The notes beneath the pieces are model-generated. The model did no database searches, was not told where the DNA came from, and saw nothing but the letters and a program-made list of their open reading frames with translations. This document shows positions 54,923 to 64,000 of a stretch of DNA of 64,000 bases, piece by piece; positions within the stretch are counted from its first letter, which is position 1, and the number at the start of each line of letters is the position of its first letter. This stretch comes from Rheinheimera sp. A13L. Lineage in GTDB: Bacteria > Pseudomonadota > Gammaproteobacteria > Enterobacterales > Alteromonadaceae. The position numbers were made by a program, and so were the translations under genes. The stretch is taken from NCBI RefSeq assembly GCF_000217935.1, contig NZ_AFHI01000006.1:1-64000 (forward strand). Direction: 5' to 3'.

Positions 54923-55417
54923 CTAATTTGCTGCTAACGCCTGCTGAATTTCGGCTTCCAGATCCTGAGGTTTGGTCAGTGGTGCCGCGCGTAAAATCGT
55001 TTTACCATCACGGCCGATCAGAAATTTAGTGAAGTTCCACTTGATAGATTCTGAGCCTAACAAACCTGGTTTTTGCTGTTTCAGATTTTTAAATAAAGGC
55101 GAAGCGTCCGGGCCATTGACATCAACTTTGCCGAACATTGGAAAAGACACACCATAGTTCAGTTCACAAAACTCACTGATTTCAGTTTCATTACCCTGCT
55201 CCTGCTTGCCAAACTGGTTGCATGGAAAACCTAAAATTTCCAGGCCCTGATCTTTGTACTTTTGATACAACTCCTCCAGGCCTTTGTATTGCGGCGTAAA
55301 ACCACACTTGCTGGCGGTGTTCACAACCAGCAGCACTTTGCCCTGGTAGTCTTTTAACTGCACTGGCTGGCCTTTGATATTGGTCACTGCTAAATCAAAA
55401 ATTGGGTTTGGCATCAT
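54923..55417 (-). CDS. Glutathione peroxidase (Cys type)
   Basis: A 164-residue thiol peroxidase reducing hydroperoxides. The active-site Cys is in VNTASKCGFTPQYKGLEEL near 38; Gln in GFPCNQFGKQE and Trp in IKWNFTKFLIGRDG complete the site. Cysteine replaces the selenocysteine of animal homologues. GAGGAG lies before a double ATG; either may start. Confidence 0.93.
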   Translation of the reverse strand: MMPNPIFDLAVTNIKGQPVQLKDYQGKVLLVVNTASKCGFTPQYKGLEELYQKYKDQGLEILGFPCNQFGKQEQGNETEISEFCELNYGVSFPMFGKVDVNGPDASPLFKNLKQQKPGLLGSESIKWNFTKFLIGRDGKTILRAAPLTKPQDLEAEIQQALAAN

Positions 55418-55555
55418 ATGCTCCTCTGTTGCGCTCTGCTGTTCGGGCTTCAGTGCTCACTGAAAGTAAAAACATAATGCCTAACAATTAAATTGCATGC
55501 AATTTAATTTTATTGATGTAACTGATGTAAAAAACCGAACAGAGAAACAGCCCGG

Positions 55556-55969
55556 TTAGCTGGCTGGCTCGCTAATAAAACCTAACTTAAGCAAACCCGA
55601 TTGCTGCACAGTAGCCATGGTTTTGAGTACATGCTCATAAGGAGCTGCTTTATCCCCCCGAATATGGACTTCAGGCTGTGGCAGCTGTTGCGCCTGCTCT
55701 GCCAGCTTTAACTCCAGTTGAGCAGCATCAATGGGCTGATCGTCCCAAAATACAGCGCCATCGGCTTTGACCGTTAAAGTGACAGTTTGAGGTTTAACCT
55801 CCTGCTTTTCATTGCTGACACGTGGTAAATCGACCTTCACACTGTGAGTGATCACCGGCACTGTGATGATAAAAATAATCAGCAACACCAGCATCACGTC
55901 CACCAGTGGTGTCATATTAATTTCGCTCATCACTTCGTTGTCTGAGTCTAAACCACCACCAAAAGCCAT
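55556..55969 (-). CDS. exbD: Biopolymer transport protein ExbD
   Basis: A 137-residue inner-membrane protein of the TonB energising complex. One transmembrane helix PLVDVMLVLLIIFIITVPV with the conserved Asp, then a periplasmic domain. Its ATG abuts the exbB TAG and follows AAGGAGG. Last gene of the Fur-linked tonB-exbB-exbD unit. Confidence 0.93.
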   Translation of the reverse strand: MAFGGGLDSDNEVMSEINMTPLVDVMLVLLIIFIITVPVITHSVKVDLPRVSNEKQEVKPQTVTLTVKADGAVFWDDQPIDAAQLELKLAEQAQQLPQPEVHIRGDKAAPYEHVLKTMATVQQSGLLKLGFISEPAS

Positions 55970-56698
55970 CTATTTAGCCTCCTTTAATGGCACCACCACT
56001 CTGCTGCTTTTGGGGGCTGCCCCAGTCAGAAAATAGGCGTGTAACTGATGGGCAAAACGCTGCATTTTATTCAGCACTTCTTTATTGCCACGTTGCAAAG
56101 CGTTGTAGCCCAGTACAGCAGGAATGGCTACAGCCAGACCAAAAGCCGTCATGATCAGCGCTTCACCTACAGGGCCTGCGACTTTATCTATGCTGGCCTG
56201 CCCCGAAACACCTATACCCACCAGCGCATGATAAATGCCCCAGACTGTGCCAAATAAACCAACAAAAGGAGCAGTCGAGCCTACAGAGGCCAAAATGGCC
56301 AAGCCCTTTTGCATCTGCTCTGCACTTTCATCTATAGCACCCCGTAGACAGGACACCAGCCATTCAGTCAAAGGTAAGTGACCATGTAAATCTTGTTGAT
56401 GACTTTGATGATGATCCAAAGCGGCCTGGCCTTCGTCAGCCATATAACGGAACGGATTCATAGGCCCTGCTGCGGAGTCGGCCGAACTTAAAATCCGTAG
56501 CCCTTCAGCAAAACTATGGGCATGCCAAAAATCATTGCTGGCTCTGCTGATGCTTTTTAAGCGCCATAAACTGATGACCCGGATCACTATCACAGTCCAA
56601 CTGGCGACGGACATCAACAACAGCATCACAGCCACAGCCTTAATAACAAAGTCACCCTGAGCCCAGAGTGCGGCAATACCATAGGGATTTTCTTGCAT
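55970..56698 (-). CDS. exbB: Biopolymer transport protein ExbB
   Basis: A 242-residue pentameric proton channel subunit with three transmembrane helices; the family segment GLFGTVWGIYHALVGIG and ALIMTAFGLAVAIPAVLGYNAL are clear. It starts ten bases after tonB and is translationally tied to exbD. Confidence 0.94.
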   Translation of the reverse strand: MQENPYGIAALWAQGDFVIKAVAVMLLLMSVASWTVIVIRVISLWRLKSISRASNDFWHAHSFAEGLRILSSADSAAGPMNPFRYMADEGQAALDHHQSHQQDLHGHLPLTEWLVSCLRGAIDESAEQMQKGLAILASVGSTAPFVGLFGTVWGIYHALVGIGVSGQASIDKVAGPVGEALIMTAFGLAVAIPAVLGYNALQRGNKEVLNKMQRFAHQLHAYFLTGAAPKSSRVVVPLKEAK

Positions 56699-56708
56699 GA
56701 TGAACTCT

Positions 56709-57386
56709 CTAATTGATTGAATTTAAGTTAAAAACCACAGGCTGCACAAACCAGAAATCTATCGGCTGCCCCAGTTTCAAAGCGGGTTGGTAAGTCCAGC
56801 TGCGTACCGTATTTAAAGCCGATTGATCCAGCCTGGAAAAGCCCGAACTTTGTTTCAGTGTTAACTGCCCTACTTTGCCGTTTTTAAGCACCAGTACCTG
56901 TAAATACACAGTGCCTTGTTCTTTCAGGCGGCGCGACAACATCGGATAAAGTGGTGCTTTATTCACAACTTTGCTGGCTGAAGCTACAGGTGGACTGGTT
57001 TGGGGTTCAGGTGCTGGAGTTTCAGGAACTGCTTTGGTTTGTGCTACTTGTGCAAGAGGTTCTGGCGTACTGACGGCAGTGGGAGAAGCTTCTGCCACTG
57101 GGGCAGGTTTGACCGGAGCAGGTTTGGGTTTCGCTACTGCTTTTTTAGCTTCGGCTTTTTTATGCTTCGGTGGTATTGGCTTCGGCTTTTTCAGCTGTTC
57201 AGATAAAACAGGCCTGGGTTTTGGCTTGTCTGGCACTGGTGCTGCAGGAGCTGAAATAATCACGCCTTCAATGGCCTTTTCCACAGCTTTAGCTTGTGGT
57301 TCTGTTGCATTGGTGACGACTGCAGCAACTAAGCTTAAATGCAGCATCAACACCAGAAAAAACAACACAACAGATCCTTTCACCAC
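56709..57386 (-). CDS. tonB: Energy transducer TonB
   Basis: A 225-residue protein: N-terminal anchor (VVLFFLVLMLHLSLVAAVV), long Pro/Lys-rich periplasmic linker (PKPIPPKHKKAEAKKAVAKP) and C-terminal TonB domain with YPMLSRRLKEQGTVYLQVLV and SWTYQPALKLGQPIDF. It energises the receptors at 9785 and 46479 and others. It begins at a GTG after GGGAAA; the next GTG one codon later is possible. Confidence 0.9.
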   Translation of the reverse strand: MVKGSVVLFFLVLMLHLSLVAAVVTNATEPQAKAVEKAIEGVIISAPAAPVPDKPKPRPVLSEQLKKPKPIPPKHKKAEAKKAVAKPKPAPVKPAPVAEASPTAVSTPEPLAQVAQTKAVPETPAPEPQTSPPVASASKVVNKAPLYPMLSRRLKEQGTVYLQVLVLKNGKVGQLTLKQSSGFSRLDQSALNTVRSWTYQPALKLGQPIDFWFVQPVVFNLNSIN

Positions 57387-57561
57387 TTTCCCACCAGACT
57401 AAAACCAGACAACAGATCTAAGCAGACCCAACAGACAGTTTTAAATCGTCATTGTTGAATACTCTGATCTGAAAAATTCAAAGTGGAGTCAGTGCAAAGA
57501 GGCAAGGATCCACCACAGCAGTACAATAAAGTGTTTATCGCACTCTGTTGACATAGCATTC

Positions 57562-57590
57562 ATGCTATCGAGAATCATTCTCGTTTGCAA
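57562..57590 (-). promoter_or_regulatory. tonB promoter with Fur box in the spacer
   Basis: TTGCAA, 17 bases, TAGCAT on the minus strand. The spacer contains GAGAATGATTCTC, a match to the core of the Fur consensus (GATAATGATAATC). Fur-iron would block polymerase directly. The leader to tonB is about 170 bases, rather long. Confidence 0.75.
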
Positions 57591-57645
57591 CAAATTTAAA
57601 TCAAATGGCGATCGGTACGCCTGGTCTGCAGGCTCTTATTCATCT

Positions 57646-58245
57646 TTAACGACGGCGGATCAGCAATCGAATCCCCAGCACAGTGGTGAGTAGCAGCAGG
57701 AGTAATCCAAGCACACCCACTGCCTGATCCAGACTTTTATATCCTGTCCATTGCAGGTAATGGGCTTTGTATAAATTGTTAATTAACTCAGTATCTTTGC
57801 CTTGTTGCGACAGACTTAAGCTGGCCCAGTTCAGTTGAATTTGTACCCCTGTATCTGTCACATAACCTTGATCTGTTTTTAGCAGCTGTTCGCCATAACG
57901 CTGAGGATCGACGCTGATTGCATCTTTAAGCAGCAATTGCAGTTCATCATCTGCAGGCTGGAGACGGACTGTGAAGTCTTGCGGGTTCAACTGCTGCCAG
58001 CCATCCGATTGTTTGACCAGCAGATGCACACCGAACACGCTTTGCAGCAGCTTAATTTCCTGCCAATCGGGTTGCGGATGGATCTGAATTGTAGTGCTGA
58101 TGGGGTAAGTTTTAACGGTCAGGTAGGAAAAAGCAGCCTGATAACCAGGTTTAATAAAAAATACCAGGCCAGTGAAAGCCCAGATACAAAATGGCAAAAT
58201 TAAACACCAGCCTAAAAAACGGTGAAGACGACGGGGTAATGACAT
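57646..58245 (-). CDS. PepSY-associated membrane protein
   Basis: A 199-residue protein with N- and C-terminal helices (FLGWCLILPFCIWAFTGLVFF and LGLLLLLLTTVLGIRLLIRRR) and a periplasmic part. The LHRFLGW start is typical of PepSY_TM proteins of iron-related loci. The start is ATG 58245. It lies upstream of the Fur-controlled tonB operon on the same strand but outside its promoter. Confidence 0.75.
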   Translation of the reverse strand: MSLPRRLHRFLGWCLILPFCIWAFTGLVFFIKPGYQAAFSYLTVKTYPISTTIQIHPQPDWQEIKLLQSVFGVHLLVKQSDGWQQLNPQDFTVRLQPADDELQLLLKDAISVDPQRYGEQLLKTDQGYVTDTGVQIQLNWASLSLSQQGKDTELINNLYKAHYLQWTGYKSLDQAVGVLGLLLLLLTTVLGIRLLIRRR

Positions 58246-58303
58246 GAAACACAACACTCAATAGCGTTTGAAAAACAAAAGTTTAACAGCAATAAGAGTG
58301 AAA

Positions 58304-59209
58304 CTAACCGAAATTTTTGCCCGCTGAATCCAGTAACTCTGTGACACACCAAAGCTGATTGCCGCCTGCATGTTTGGCTCTGTACATAGCTCTGTCAGCG
58401 GCCGCTAACAAACTGCTTTGATCCTGACCATGCTGTGGAAAAAATGCGATACCAATACTGGCGGACAATTGCAGTGGGTGCTGTTCAAATAAAAACGGCT
58501 GCTGAAGTTTAGTCTGCAGGCTTTGTAAAGCGCTTAACACAGCAGCCTGATCCGTCACCGCATCCATCACAATAACAAACTCATCACCACCTAAACGGGC
58601 CACTGTGTCGGTTTCACGCACTGAAAACAATAAAAGTTCTGCTACTTTTTTTAAGCACAAGTCACCTGCTGCATGGCCAAGCTGGTCGTTCACTTCTTTA
58701 AATTTATCTAAATCCACAAAACATAAAGCCAACATGCCCTGCTCACGCCTGGCGCGTGCTAATGACTGTTGCAGCCTGTCTTCGAATAAAGCTCTGTTGG
58801 GTAATTGAGTCAAAGGATCGTAAAAGGCTATATGCTGCAACTGCTCTAACAGTTGTTTATGTTTGGTGATATCGCGGGCCACGGCCACCCGCACTTTTTG
58901 ATCTTCAGACCAGCGGGCAGACCACTGGATATAAGCAATTTGACCGTCTTTGCGGATATAACGGTTTTCAAAATCGATTTTCTGATCCCCAGCCATAATT
59001 TCGCTGGCGGCCGATAAAGTACGCTCCCTATCCTCCGGATGCACTAATTCGATCATAGGCCGGCCTATCATTTCTGTGCTTTTATAGCCAAAAATCCGCT
59101 CACAGCCAGAACTCAGATACAAAAAATGGCCATTGGCGTCCACCACACAAATAGCTTCAAGTAATTGATCAATATAATCACTCAACGAGGCTAACGACGG
59201 GCTTGGCAT
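58304..59209 (-). CDS. PAS-GGDEF diguanylate cyclase
   Basis: A 301-residue enzyme making cyclic di-GMP. PAS domain 10-120 (AICVVDANGHFLYLSSGCERIFGY, PAC motif ending VRVAVARDITKH), then GGDEF domain with DPLTQLPNRALFEDRL and active site RLGGDEF. An inhibitory I-site RETD lies exactly five residues before GGDEF. No EAL domain. AGGAG lies five bases before the ATG. Confidence 0.93.
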   Translation of the reverse strand: MPSPSLASLSDYIDQLLEAICVVDANGHFLYLSSGCERIFGYKSTEMIGRPMIELVHPEDRERTLSAASEIMAGDQKIDFENRYIRKDGQIAYIQWSARWSEDQKVRVAVARDITKHKQLLEQLQHIAFYDPLTQLPNRALFEDRLQQSLARARREQGMLALCFVDLDKFKEVNDQLGHAAGDLCLKKVAELLLFSVRETDTVARLGGDEFVIVMDAVTDQAAVLSALQSLQTKLQQPFLFEQHPLQLSASIGIAFFPQHGQDQSSLLAAADRAMYRAKHAGGNQLWCVTELLDSAGKNFG

Positions 59210-59468
59210 ACTACTCCTGGTTGGATCTGTTGAACTGCACTACCAAATACTGTTGCACGCCTGGCTACCCTATGAAGCTGGTTATTCGATACAAACTAAG
59301 CAAACAACCACCCACAGCCTCTTTACTATAGCTTTGGTATACCAGTAGTGAAACAGAACATAACAGAGTCAAACTAAGGACACAATAAAAACGATAAAAG
59401 TGAAACGGCATTCAGAGACAAATGGCTGCTATCTGCCGGGGCTATACCAAGCTGGACTATTTACAATG

Positions 59469-59963
59469 TTAAGGCTGCTTTAAATATTCGATATACCAGC
59501 CATAGGCTAAGGCTTTAGTAAAATAAATTTTTTCTGTGGTACTTCTTTTACCTTCCATATGAATATCGGGATTAAACTCAGCGATAACAGCCGGCTGGTA
59601 ACTATAAGCCATATAAGCGCCTTCTCCGGCAAAAAAGGAAGACCATTCAGTAACAATCAGCGAACATTCAGCAGTGCCTTCTTGTAGCAGCGCCATATCT
59701 TCTTTGTCTACGTCTGCCAATAACTGGTCCAGCTGTTTTAATAAAGGCGCTAGCTCTGCCGGATACTGCTCTGCTGTATTTATATCGTAGCGATGAAACT
59801 TTGTATTAAGTGTGGCTTTTAAACTGCAGGCAGCAGCGGCCAGCTGCTTAAACTTATCCTGATGCAACTGAAAATGCTGAGTCATTTCATCCACATCGCG
59901 CCTTTCGCTACAGCTGCTAAGCAGAAGGCAACAAGCGAGCCCTGCTAAAAAATTGATTTTCAT
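59469..59963 (-). CDS. Lipoprotein of unknown function
   Basis: A 164-residue exported protein with a lipobox (MKINFLAGLACCLLLSSC). The rest is helical with two Cys pairs and no family recognised. Start ATG 59963, ten bases after AGGAG. The 259-base gap on its right holds nothing notable. Confidence 0.65.
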   Translation of the reverse strand: MKINFLAGLACCLLLSSCSERRDVDEMTQHFQLHQDKFKQLAAAACSLKATLNTKFHRYDINTAEQYPAELAPLLKQLDQLLADVDKEDMALLQEGTAECSLIVTEWSSFFAGEGAYMAYSYQPAVIAEFNPDIHMEGKRSTTEKIYFTKALAYGWYIEYLKQP

Positions 59964-60143
59964 TTGTTTACATCTCCTGCTGGCAAAACACACCAGTGAT
60001 AAATAAAGCGAAACCAGGCCTGATCTTTATTTTGCATCAGGCCTGGATTTTTTAAGGTGAGGAATGAAATTTACAAGCGGTCAGCAAATACTGGCAGTTA
60101 GACAAACCATGCGAAAAATACCACACACTGCAACTTGCCCATA

Positions 60144-60638
60144 TCAGAGCACCGCCGCCTGCTTTTCCTGTGGTGGAAGCTGCGCTGCATTACTTTTAGC
60201 TTTGGCACTTACAGTGACTGAAATAGTGCTCAGACCCTGAGTTTCACGGTTATTAATAATATGAAAGTTGTAGTCAAGATGATTGCCGTCGGGCGATTTT
60301 TTCAGCTTTAAAATGGCCTTGTCGTGCTGCTGTAAGGCCACTTTGATAATATCGGGTTCAGAAAACAGCGTCTTACTGTATATCACTGTGCCATTGCCCA
60401 GTTGCAATGTCGCGGTATAACCTGCTGCAGCCACAGAGTTTAAGCCAGCTATTAAATTGTCGGCTGAAAAATAAGTTTCTGTTGAATGCAAATCACGCAA
60501 TTGAATACAGATTTCACCATCACTGCGCGAAGCAGTTGACAAGGTAATTTCACTATTTTCCCTTAGTTCGACACAGGATGCTTGTGCGTACCCAATATTT
60601 AAAAACGCTAATACCAGAATGATGATGTTTTTAGTCAC
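60144..60638 (-). CDS. Exported protein of unknown function
   Basis: A 164-residue secreted protein. GTG 60638, nine bases after AAGGAGG, begins a signal peptide (KNIIILVLAFLNIGYAQA/SC). The mature part has beta-strand character and a proline-rich end (LPPQEKQAAVL). No family seen. The 272-base gap to its right is AT-rich without a gene. Confidence 0.65.
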   Translation of the reverse strand: MTKNIIILVLAFLNIGYAQASCVELRENSEITLSTASRSDGEICIQLRDLHSTETYFSADNLIAGLNSVAAAGYTATLQLGNGTVIYSKTLFSEPDIIKVALQQHDKAILKLKKSPDGNHLDYNFHIINNRETQGLSTISVTVSAKAKSNAAQLPPQEKQAAVL

Positions 60639-60910
60639 GTTGTTGACCCTCCTTTTCGCCAGCATTAAAACATTTGTTATAAATAAAATTCAAATGTTTA
60701 TTTATTGATAATAAAAAATAAATTAAAACCCATAAGTCCTATCGTTCAATAAACAACCACACAGCACTTTTATTCTTTATTGGCTAACCTGCGGTCTGTG
60801 CTTATCAGTTACACTTTGTATCCAACAAGATAAGCTGATGACAGCTTTTGTATGTAGATGAAGATGCAGCTAAAGTGTTCAGGCAAAGGCAGCAATAAAG
60901 GCTTTTATGT

Positions 60911-61615
60911 ATGAGATTTAACAACATAGTAGTGCTAACCGGAGCTGGGGTATCGGCGGAGTCTGGTATTAAAACCTTTCGTGATCATAATGGTTTATGG
61001 GAAAACCATAAAATTGAGGATGTGGCTACACCTGAAGGATATGCCCGGGATCCGGCCCTGGTGCAGCAGTTTTATAATCAACGCCGTGCTCAACTGTTAG
61101 ACCCTAAATTAAAGCCCAATGCCGCTCATCTGGCGTTGGCGCAATTTGAACTGCAGCATAAAGCCAAAGGCGGCAACTTTTTACTGATCACACAAAATGT
61201 GGATAATCTGCATCAAAGAGCAGGATCAGAGCATGTCATTGCGATGCACGGCCAGTTGCAAAAAGTAAAATGCCCTCTGTCAGGCAAAAATCAAAGCTGG
61301 CTAAAAGATGTAACAGCCACAGATTTATGTCATTGCTGCAAAACCCCACAGCCACTTCGACCCGACATTGTTTGGTTTGGTGAAATGCCTTATCAGATGG
61401 ATCAATGCGCAGATGCACTGATGCAGGCCGATTTATTTCTATCCATTGGCACTTCAGGCCAGGTATATCCTGCAGCAGGTTTTGTACAAATTGCAGCGCA
61501 GGCGGGCGCTCATACGGTTGAGCTGAATATGGAAGCCACCCGTGGCGACTTTGCTGAAGGTTATTATGGCCTTGCCGCTAAAATAGTACCGGCTTATCTG
61601 GCCAAACTTAGCTGA
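60911..61615 (+). CDS. cobB: NAD-dependent protein deacylase (sirtuin, CobB type)
   Basis: A 234-residue sirtuin removing acetyl and succinyl groups from lysine. [10 protein letters not shown] binds [16 protein letters not shown] and the catalytic His in [10 protein letters not shown] follow, and the zinc region is KCPLSGK with LCHCCK. Tyr and Arg in FYNQRRAQL mark the SIRT5-like deacylase branch, as in E. coli CobB. Confidence 0.94.
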   Translation: MRFNNIVVLTGAGVSAESGIKTFRDHNGLWENHKIEDVATPEGYARDPALVQQFYNQRRAQLLDPKLKPNAAHLALAQFELQHKAKGGNFLLITQNVDNLHQRAGSEHVIAMHGQLQKVKCPLSGKNQSWLKDVTATDLCHCCKTPQPLRPDIVWFGEMPYQMDQCADALMQADLFLSIGTSGQVYPAAGFVQIAAQAGAHTVELNMEATRGDFAEGYYGLAAKIVPAYLAKLS

Positions 61616-61764
61616 ACACTGCGCTTGGTTTTAGCATTATTACAGAGCAAGTTCAGCAACTGCTGTTGATCCAACCATCCATCCCCCTGCCACAGCCACT
61701 GCCAGTCCGGCAAGGAATGACGTACTGCTCTGGCGTTCGCCTGCAACAACTGAAATAAATTCAT
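61594..61764 (-). CDS. Hypothetical small protein (weak)
   Basis: A short minus-strand ORF from ATG 61764 ([20 protein letters not shown]). It is rich in Leu, Gln and Trp, overlaps the cobB end by 22 bases and has no clear ribosome-binding site. The remainder of the 61616-62092 gap contains a possible broken reading frame (see findings). Confidence 0.25.
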   Translation of the reverse strand: MNLFQLLQANARAVRHSLPDWQWLWQGDGWLDQQQLLNLLCNNAKTKRSVQLSLAR

Positions 61765-62092
61765 CTGCATTTGATTTATCAAAAAAAGGGACTATGGTTT
61801 TGTAGCGAATTCCGAAAAAACTTCTCATCAGCAAGTTTTATTCAGGATCTTAGTTCACCATGACTCAAAAGGATTTGTGTATGTCCCCAGCTCTGCTCAC
61901 AAAAACACCCCGCAGCCAAGGGTTTTTATCCTGTCAGCCTAAAAGATTTTTCCGCCAATCCGTCGCAGTGGAGCATCAGTCAACATGGTGTCACTCCAGG
62001 TCAAATTCGTCTGGACACAGCTCCAGCTCACTAATTTAAGCATTAGACAAAGCCTCAGGGTTTTGTTGTATTCAATTCACACAGGAGATTTT

Positions 62093-64000
62093 ATGTCGCA
62101 TTTTTTACTTCGCCATGCTGTAAGCCTTGCTTTGGCCAGTATGGCAACAAGCAGTTTTGCACTGAGCGCAGAACAACCCCGCCCTTTGCAGGACCCGCCT
62201 TTATTAGAAATAAAAAGAGCAATCCTGCCGCTGTTGACCAAAGCTCAACAACAAGCCGGAGCACCTCAACCAGACGAGGCAAGCCTGGACTGGAACGTTA
62301 TGCTCACCCGCAGTCAGTTGTGGAACCCTAATACCAGCAGTTGGGATCAAGTAAATTTACGCAGCTATCAAGGCAGTAAGGTTGATCCCAAAGCACCTTT
62401 TGTGGCTCCTACTCTGCGGGTTTTTCCGGGAGAAACCATCAGGGCCACTTTACATAACAAACTGGATCCAGATCCCAGTTGCATCAGCCACAGTCAGGGC
62501 GTGAATGACCCCCACTGCTTTAATGGCACCAATATGCATACCCATGGCTTGTGGATTAATCCGGCGGGTAACAGCGACAATGTGCTGATTTCAATTAACC
62601 CTACAGTATCGTTTCAGTACGAATACAATATTCCGGCGGACCACCCGGCTGGCACCTTCTGGTATCACCCGCACCGTCATGGATCTACAGCTATTCAGGT
62701 GGCAAGTGGTATGGCTGGCGCTTTAATTATTCAGGGCACTCGTCAGCCCACCAAAAACCGTACTGGCGACATCGATCTGCTGTTAACCAGTTCCGCCAAC
62801 CAAAGCTTTAAAGAACGCACTATGGTGTTCCAGCAAATCCAGTATGGCTGTTACATCAAAAAACCTGGGCAAGAACCTGTGCTGAAAATGGATGCCAATG
62901 GTGCTTATATTTGTGATCCGGGTGATATAGGTGAAATACTGAATTACGATGGATTTGGCCCGGGCGGCTGGAGTAAATCAGGCCGTTACACCAGTATTAA
63001 TGGTGCAGTTCAGCCCTTTTTTGCGGATGCTAAAGCAGGCCAGATTGAACGCTGGCGTATGGTGCATGCAGGTGTACGCGACAGCATCAATTTAAAAGTA
63101 GTGAAATTAACAGGCTCACCATTACAAGGCCAGATCTCTGCTGCAGATGAGCAAAAATTACTGCAAAAATCCTGTACCGGTGCCCTGGTCCCCCAACATC
63201 AAATCGCTGCAGATGGTTTAACACTGGCCGAAATTGACTCCACTGAAGTGACTGTACTTCAACCTGGTTATCGCTGGGACACTTTGATGATGTTTCCTGA
63301 AGGCGGTCAATACTGCGTGATTGACGATGCCGCAGCAGCTTCAGCCAATGTGGATCAAACACCTTCTGAACCTCAACTGTTGGGTATAGTGCAGGTAGCA
63401 GCAGTTTCAGGACCTGTCACTTCAACTATTGGTCAGCAACTCATTCAAAGCGCTAAAATCAATATCAACCCGGATATGCAAAATGCAGTGATCTCCGACT
63501 TACAGGCTGGCCTGAAACTGAGCAACTTTGTGCCACATCAGGATCTGCCTGCAACAGAAAACAAGCAACTTCTGGAGTTTAATATCGATACCGAGGCAAA
63601 ACCCACCCGCTTCGAAATCAATGGCGAGCCTTATCAGCCTGGTCGTATTGACCGGGAGTTGATTTTAGGCAACGTCGACGAGTGGATCTTAACGTCAAAA
63701 CTGGCCAGCCATCCATTTCATATTCACGTCAATCCGTTTCAGGTGGTCGCAGTGCTGGATCCGAATGGTAAAGATGTCAGTGCAGAGGATGCAGTGGATG
63801 ACTTTGACACCAGCAAAAAATTCCCCGATCCACAATACAGAGGCATGAAAGGCAAATGGAAAGACACACTCTGGGTTAAAAATGCTCTGGGGAAATCTTA
63901 CAAAGTGATAGTGCGAACTAAATATCAGCGTTACATAGGCGACTTTGTTTTGCATTGCCATATTTTGGATCATGAAGATCAGGGCATGATGCAAAATGTG
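62093..64000 (+). CDS. Multicopper oxidase, cut by right edge
   Basis: 636 residues are visible and the gene runs on beyond the window. A signal peptide (LASMATSSFA/LS) exports it. Copper ligands lie in HTHG (149-152), HPHRHG (192-197), HPFHIHVNPF, and HCHILDHEDQGMM near the edge, giving types 1, 2 and 3 copper sites. The HCHILDHEDQGMM ending resembles laccase-like enzymes with EDQGMM. AGGAG lies seven bases before the ATG. It is longer than CueO-type oxidases. Substrate unknown; copper resistance is one possibility. Confidence 0.88.
   Translation, partial: MSHFLLRHAVSLALASMATSSFALSAEQPRPLQDPPLLEIKRAILPLLTKAQQQAGAPQPDEASLDWNVMLTRSQLWNPNTSSWDQVNLRSYQGSKVDPKAPFVAPTLRVFPGETIRATLHNKLDPDPSCISHSQGVNDPHCFNGTNMHTHGLWINPAGNSDNVLISINPTVSFQYEYNIPADHPAGTFWYHPHRHGSTAIQVASGMAGALIIQGTRQPTKNRTGDIDLLLTSSANQSFKERTMVFQQIQYGCYIKKPGQEPVLKMDANGAYICDPGDIGEILNYDGFGPGGWSKSGRYTSINGAVQPFFADAKAGQIERWRMVHAGVRDSINLKVVKLTGSPLQGQISAADEQKLLQKSCTGALVPQHQIAADGLTLAEIDSTEVTVLQPGYRWDTLMMFPEGGQYCVIDDAAAASANVDQTPSEPQLLGIVQVAAVSGPVTSTIGQQLIQSAKININPDMQNAVISDLQAGLKLSNFVPHQDLPATENKQLLEFNIDTEAKPTRFEINGEPYQPGRIDRELILGNVDEWILTSKLASHPFHIHVNPFQVVAVLDPNGKDVSAEDAVDDFDTSKKFPDPQYRGMKGKWKDTLWVKNALGKSYKVIVRTKYQRYIGDFVLHCHILDHEDQGMMQNV

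Noticed and set aside
54923-55417. Selenoprotein glutathione peroxidase
   Set aside because: The active-site codon encodes Cys and no in-frame TGA is present.
56971-57402. 143-codon plus-strand ORF opposite tonB
   Set aside because: Its Gly/Ala-rich sequence is the antisense of the TonB Pro/Lys linker.

Overview
The window looks like chromosomal DNA from a gammaproteobacterium of the Alteromonadales/Rheinheimera type. This is an inference from protein character: the apt-dnaX-ybaB-recR-htpG order shared with E. coli, TonB-dependent receptors with long signal peptides, S9/S10/S41 secreted peptidases, tryptophan dioxygenase, and moderate GC. No rRNA, tRNA, CRISPR array, transposase or prophage was seen.

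Layout. 0-6.3 kb: minus-strand housekeeping block apt, dnaX (with a convincing -1 frameshift signal for a gamma subunit), ybaB, recR and htpG (with a sigma-32-type promoter). A tandem structured repeat separates recR from htpG. 6.3-8.6 kb: a compact minus-strand operon for a copper-type RiPP. It holds an HvfA/bufferin-like precursor with six Cys in KCG-type motifs, an MNIO (DUF692) enzyme, a DUF2063 partner and a 39-residue membrane peptide, with an attenuator-like hairpin after the precursor. 8.7-17.3 kb: methyltransferase, TonB-dependent receptor, then plus-strand dinG, yfcA-like, priC and a deacetylase-like gene. 17.3-17.7 kb: three tandem inverted-repeat elements. 17.7-28.9 kb: tryptophan 2,3-dioxygenase, ComFB-like protein, YbaM, transporters, OhrR-type regulator, cytochrome b562, PhzF, DUF445, and a divergent MocR / GNAT-PaiB cluster. 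29-44.2 kb: secreted hydrolases (DUF1080, tricorn-like protease, prolyl oligopeptidase, esterase, alpha-amylase, S10 carboxypeptidase), threonine aldolase, the argO/argP pair and an AraC regulator. 44.2-52.5 kb: small secreted proteins, a second TonB receptor, a YqjD/E/K-like envelope operon and GlpQ. 52.5-64 kb: EamA transporter, glycosyltransferase, glutathione peroxidase, a Fur-controlled tonB-exbB-exbD operon, a diguanylate cyclase, a sirtuin, and a multicopper oxidase cut by the right edge.

How the genes fit together. The theme is a heterotrophic, polymer-degrading, particle-associated lifestyle: secreted peptidases and amylase feed TonB-dependent uptake, powered by the TonB-ExbB-ExbD set at 55.5-57.4 kb. 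Metal handling appears twice: the HvfABC-like RiPP operon at 6.4-8.5 kb and the multicopper oxidase at the right edge. The RiPP operon lies in a gap between apt and priC/ybaM, which are neighbours in E. coli, so it may be an accessory insertion. It is the most interesting system in the window. The multicopper oxidase is 54 kb away and any functional link is only a hypothesis.
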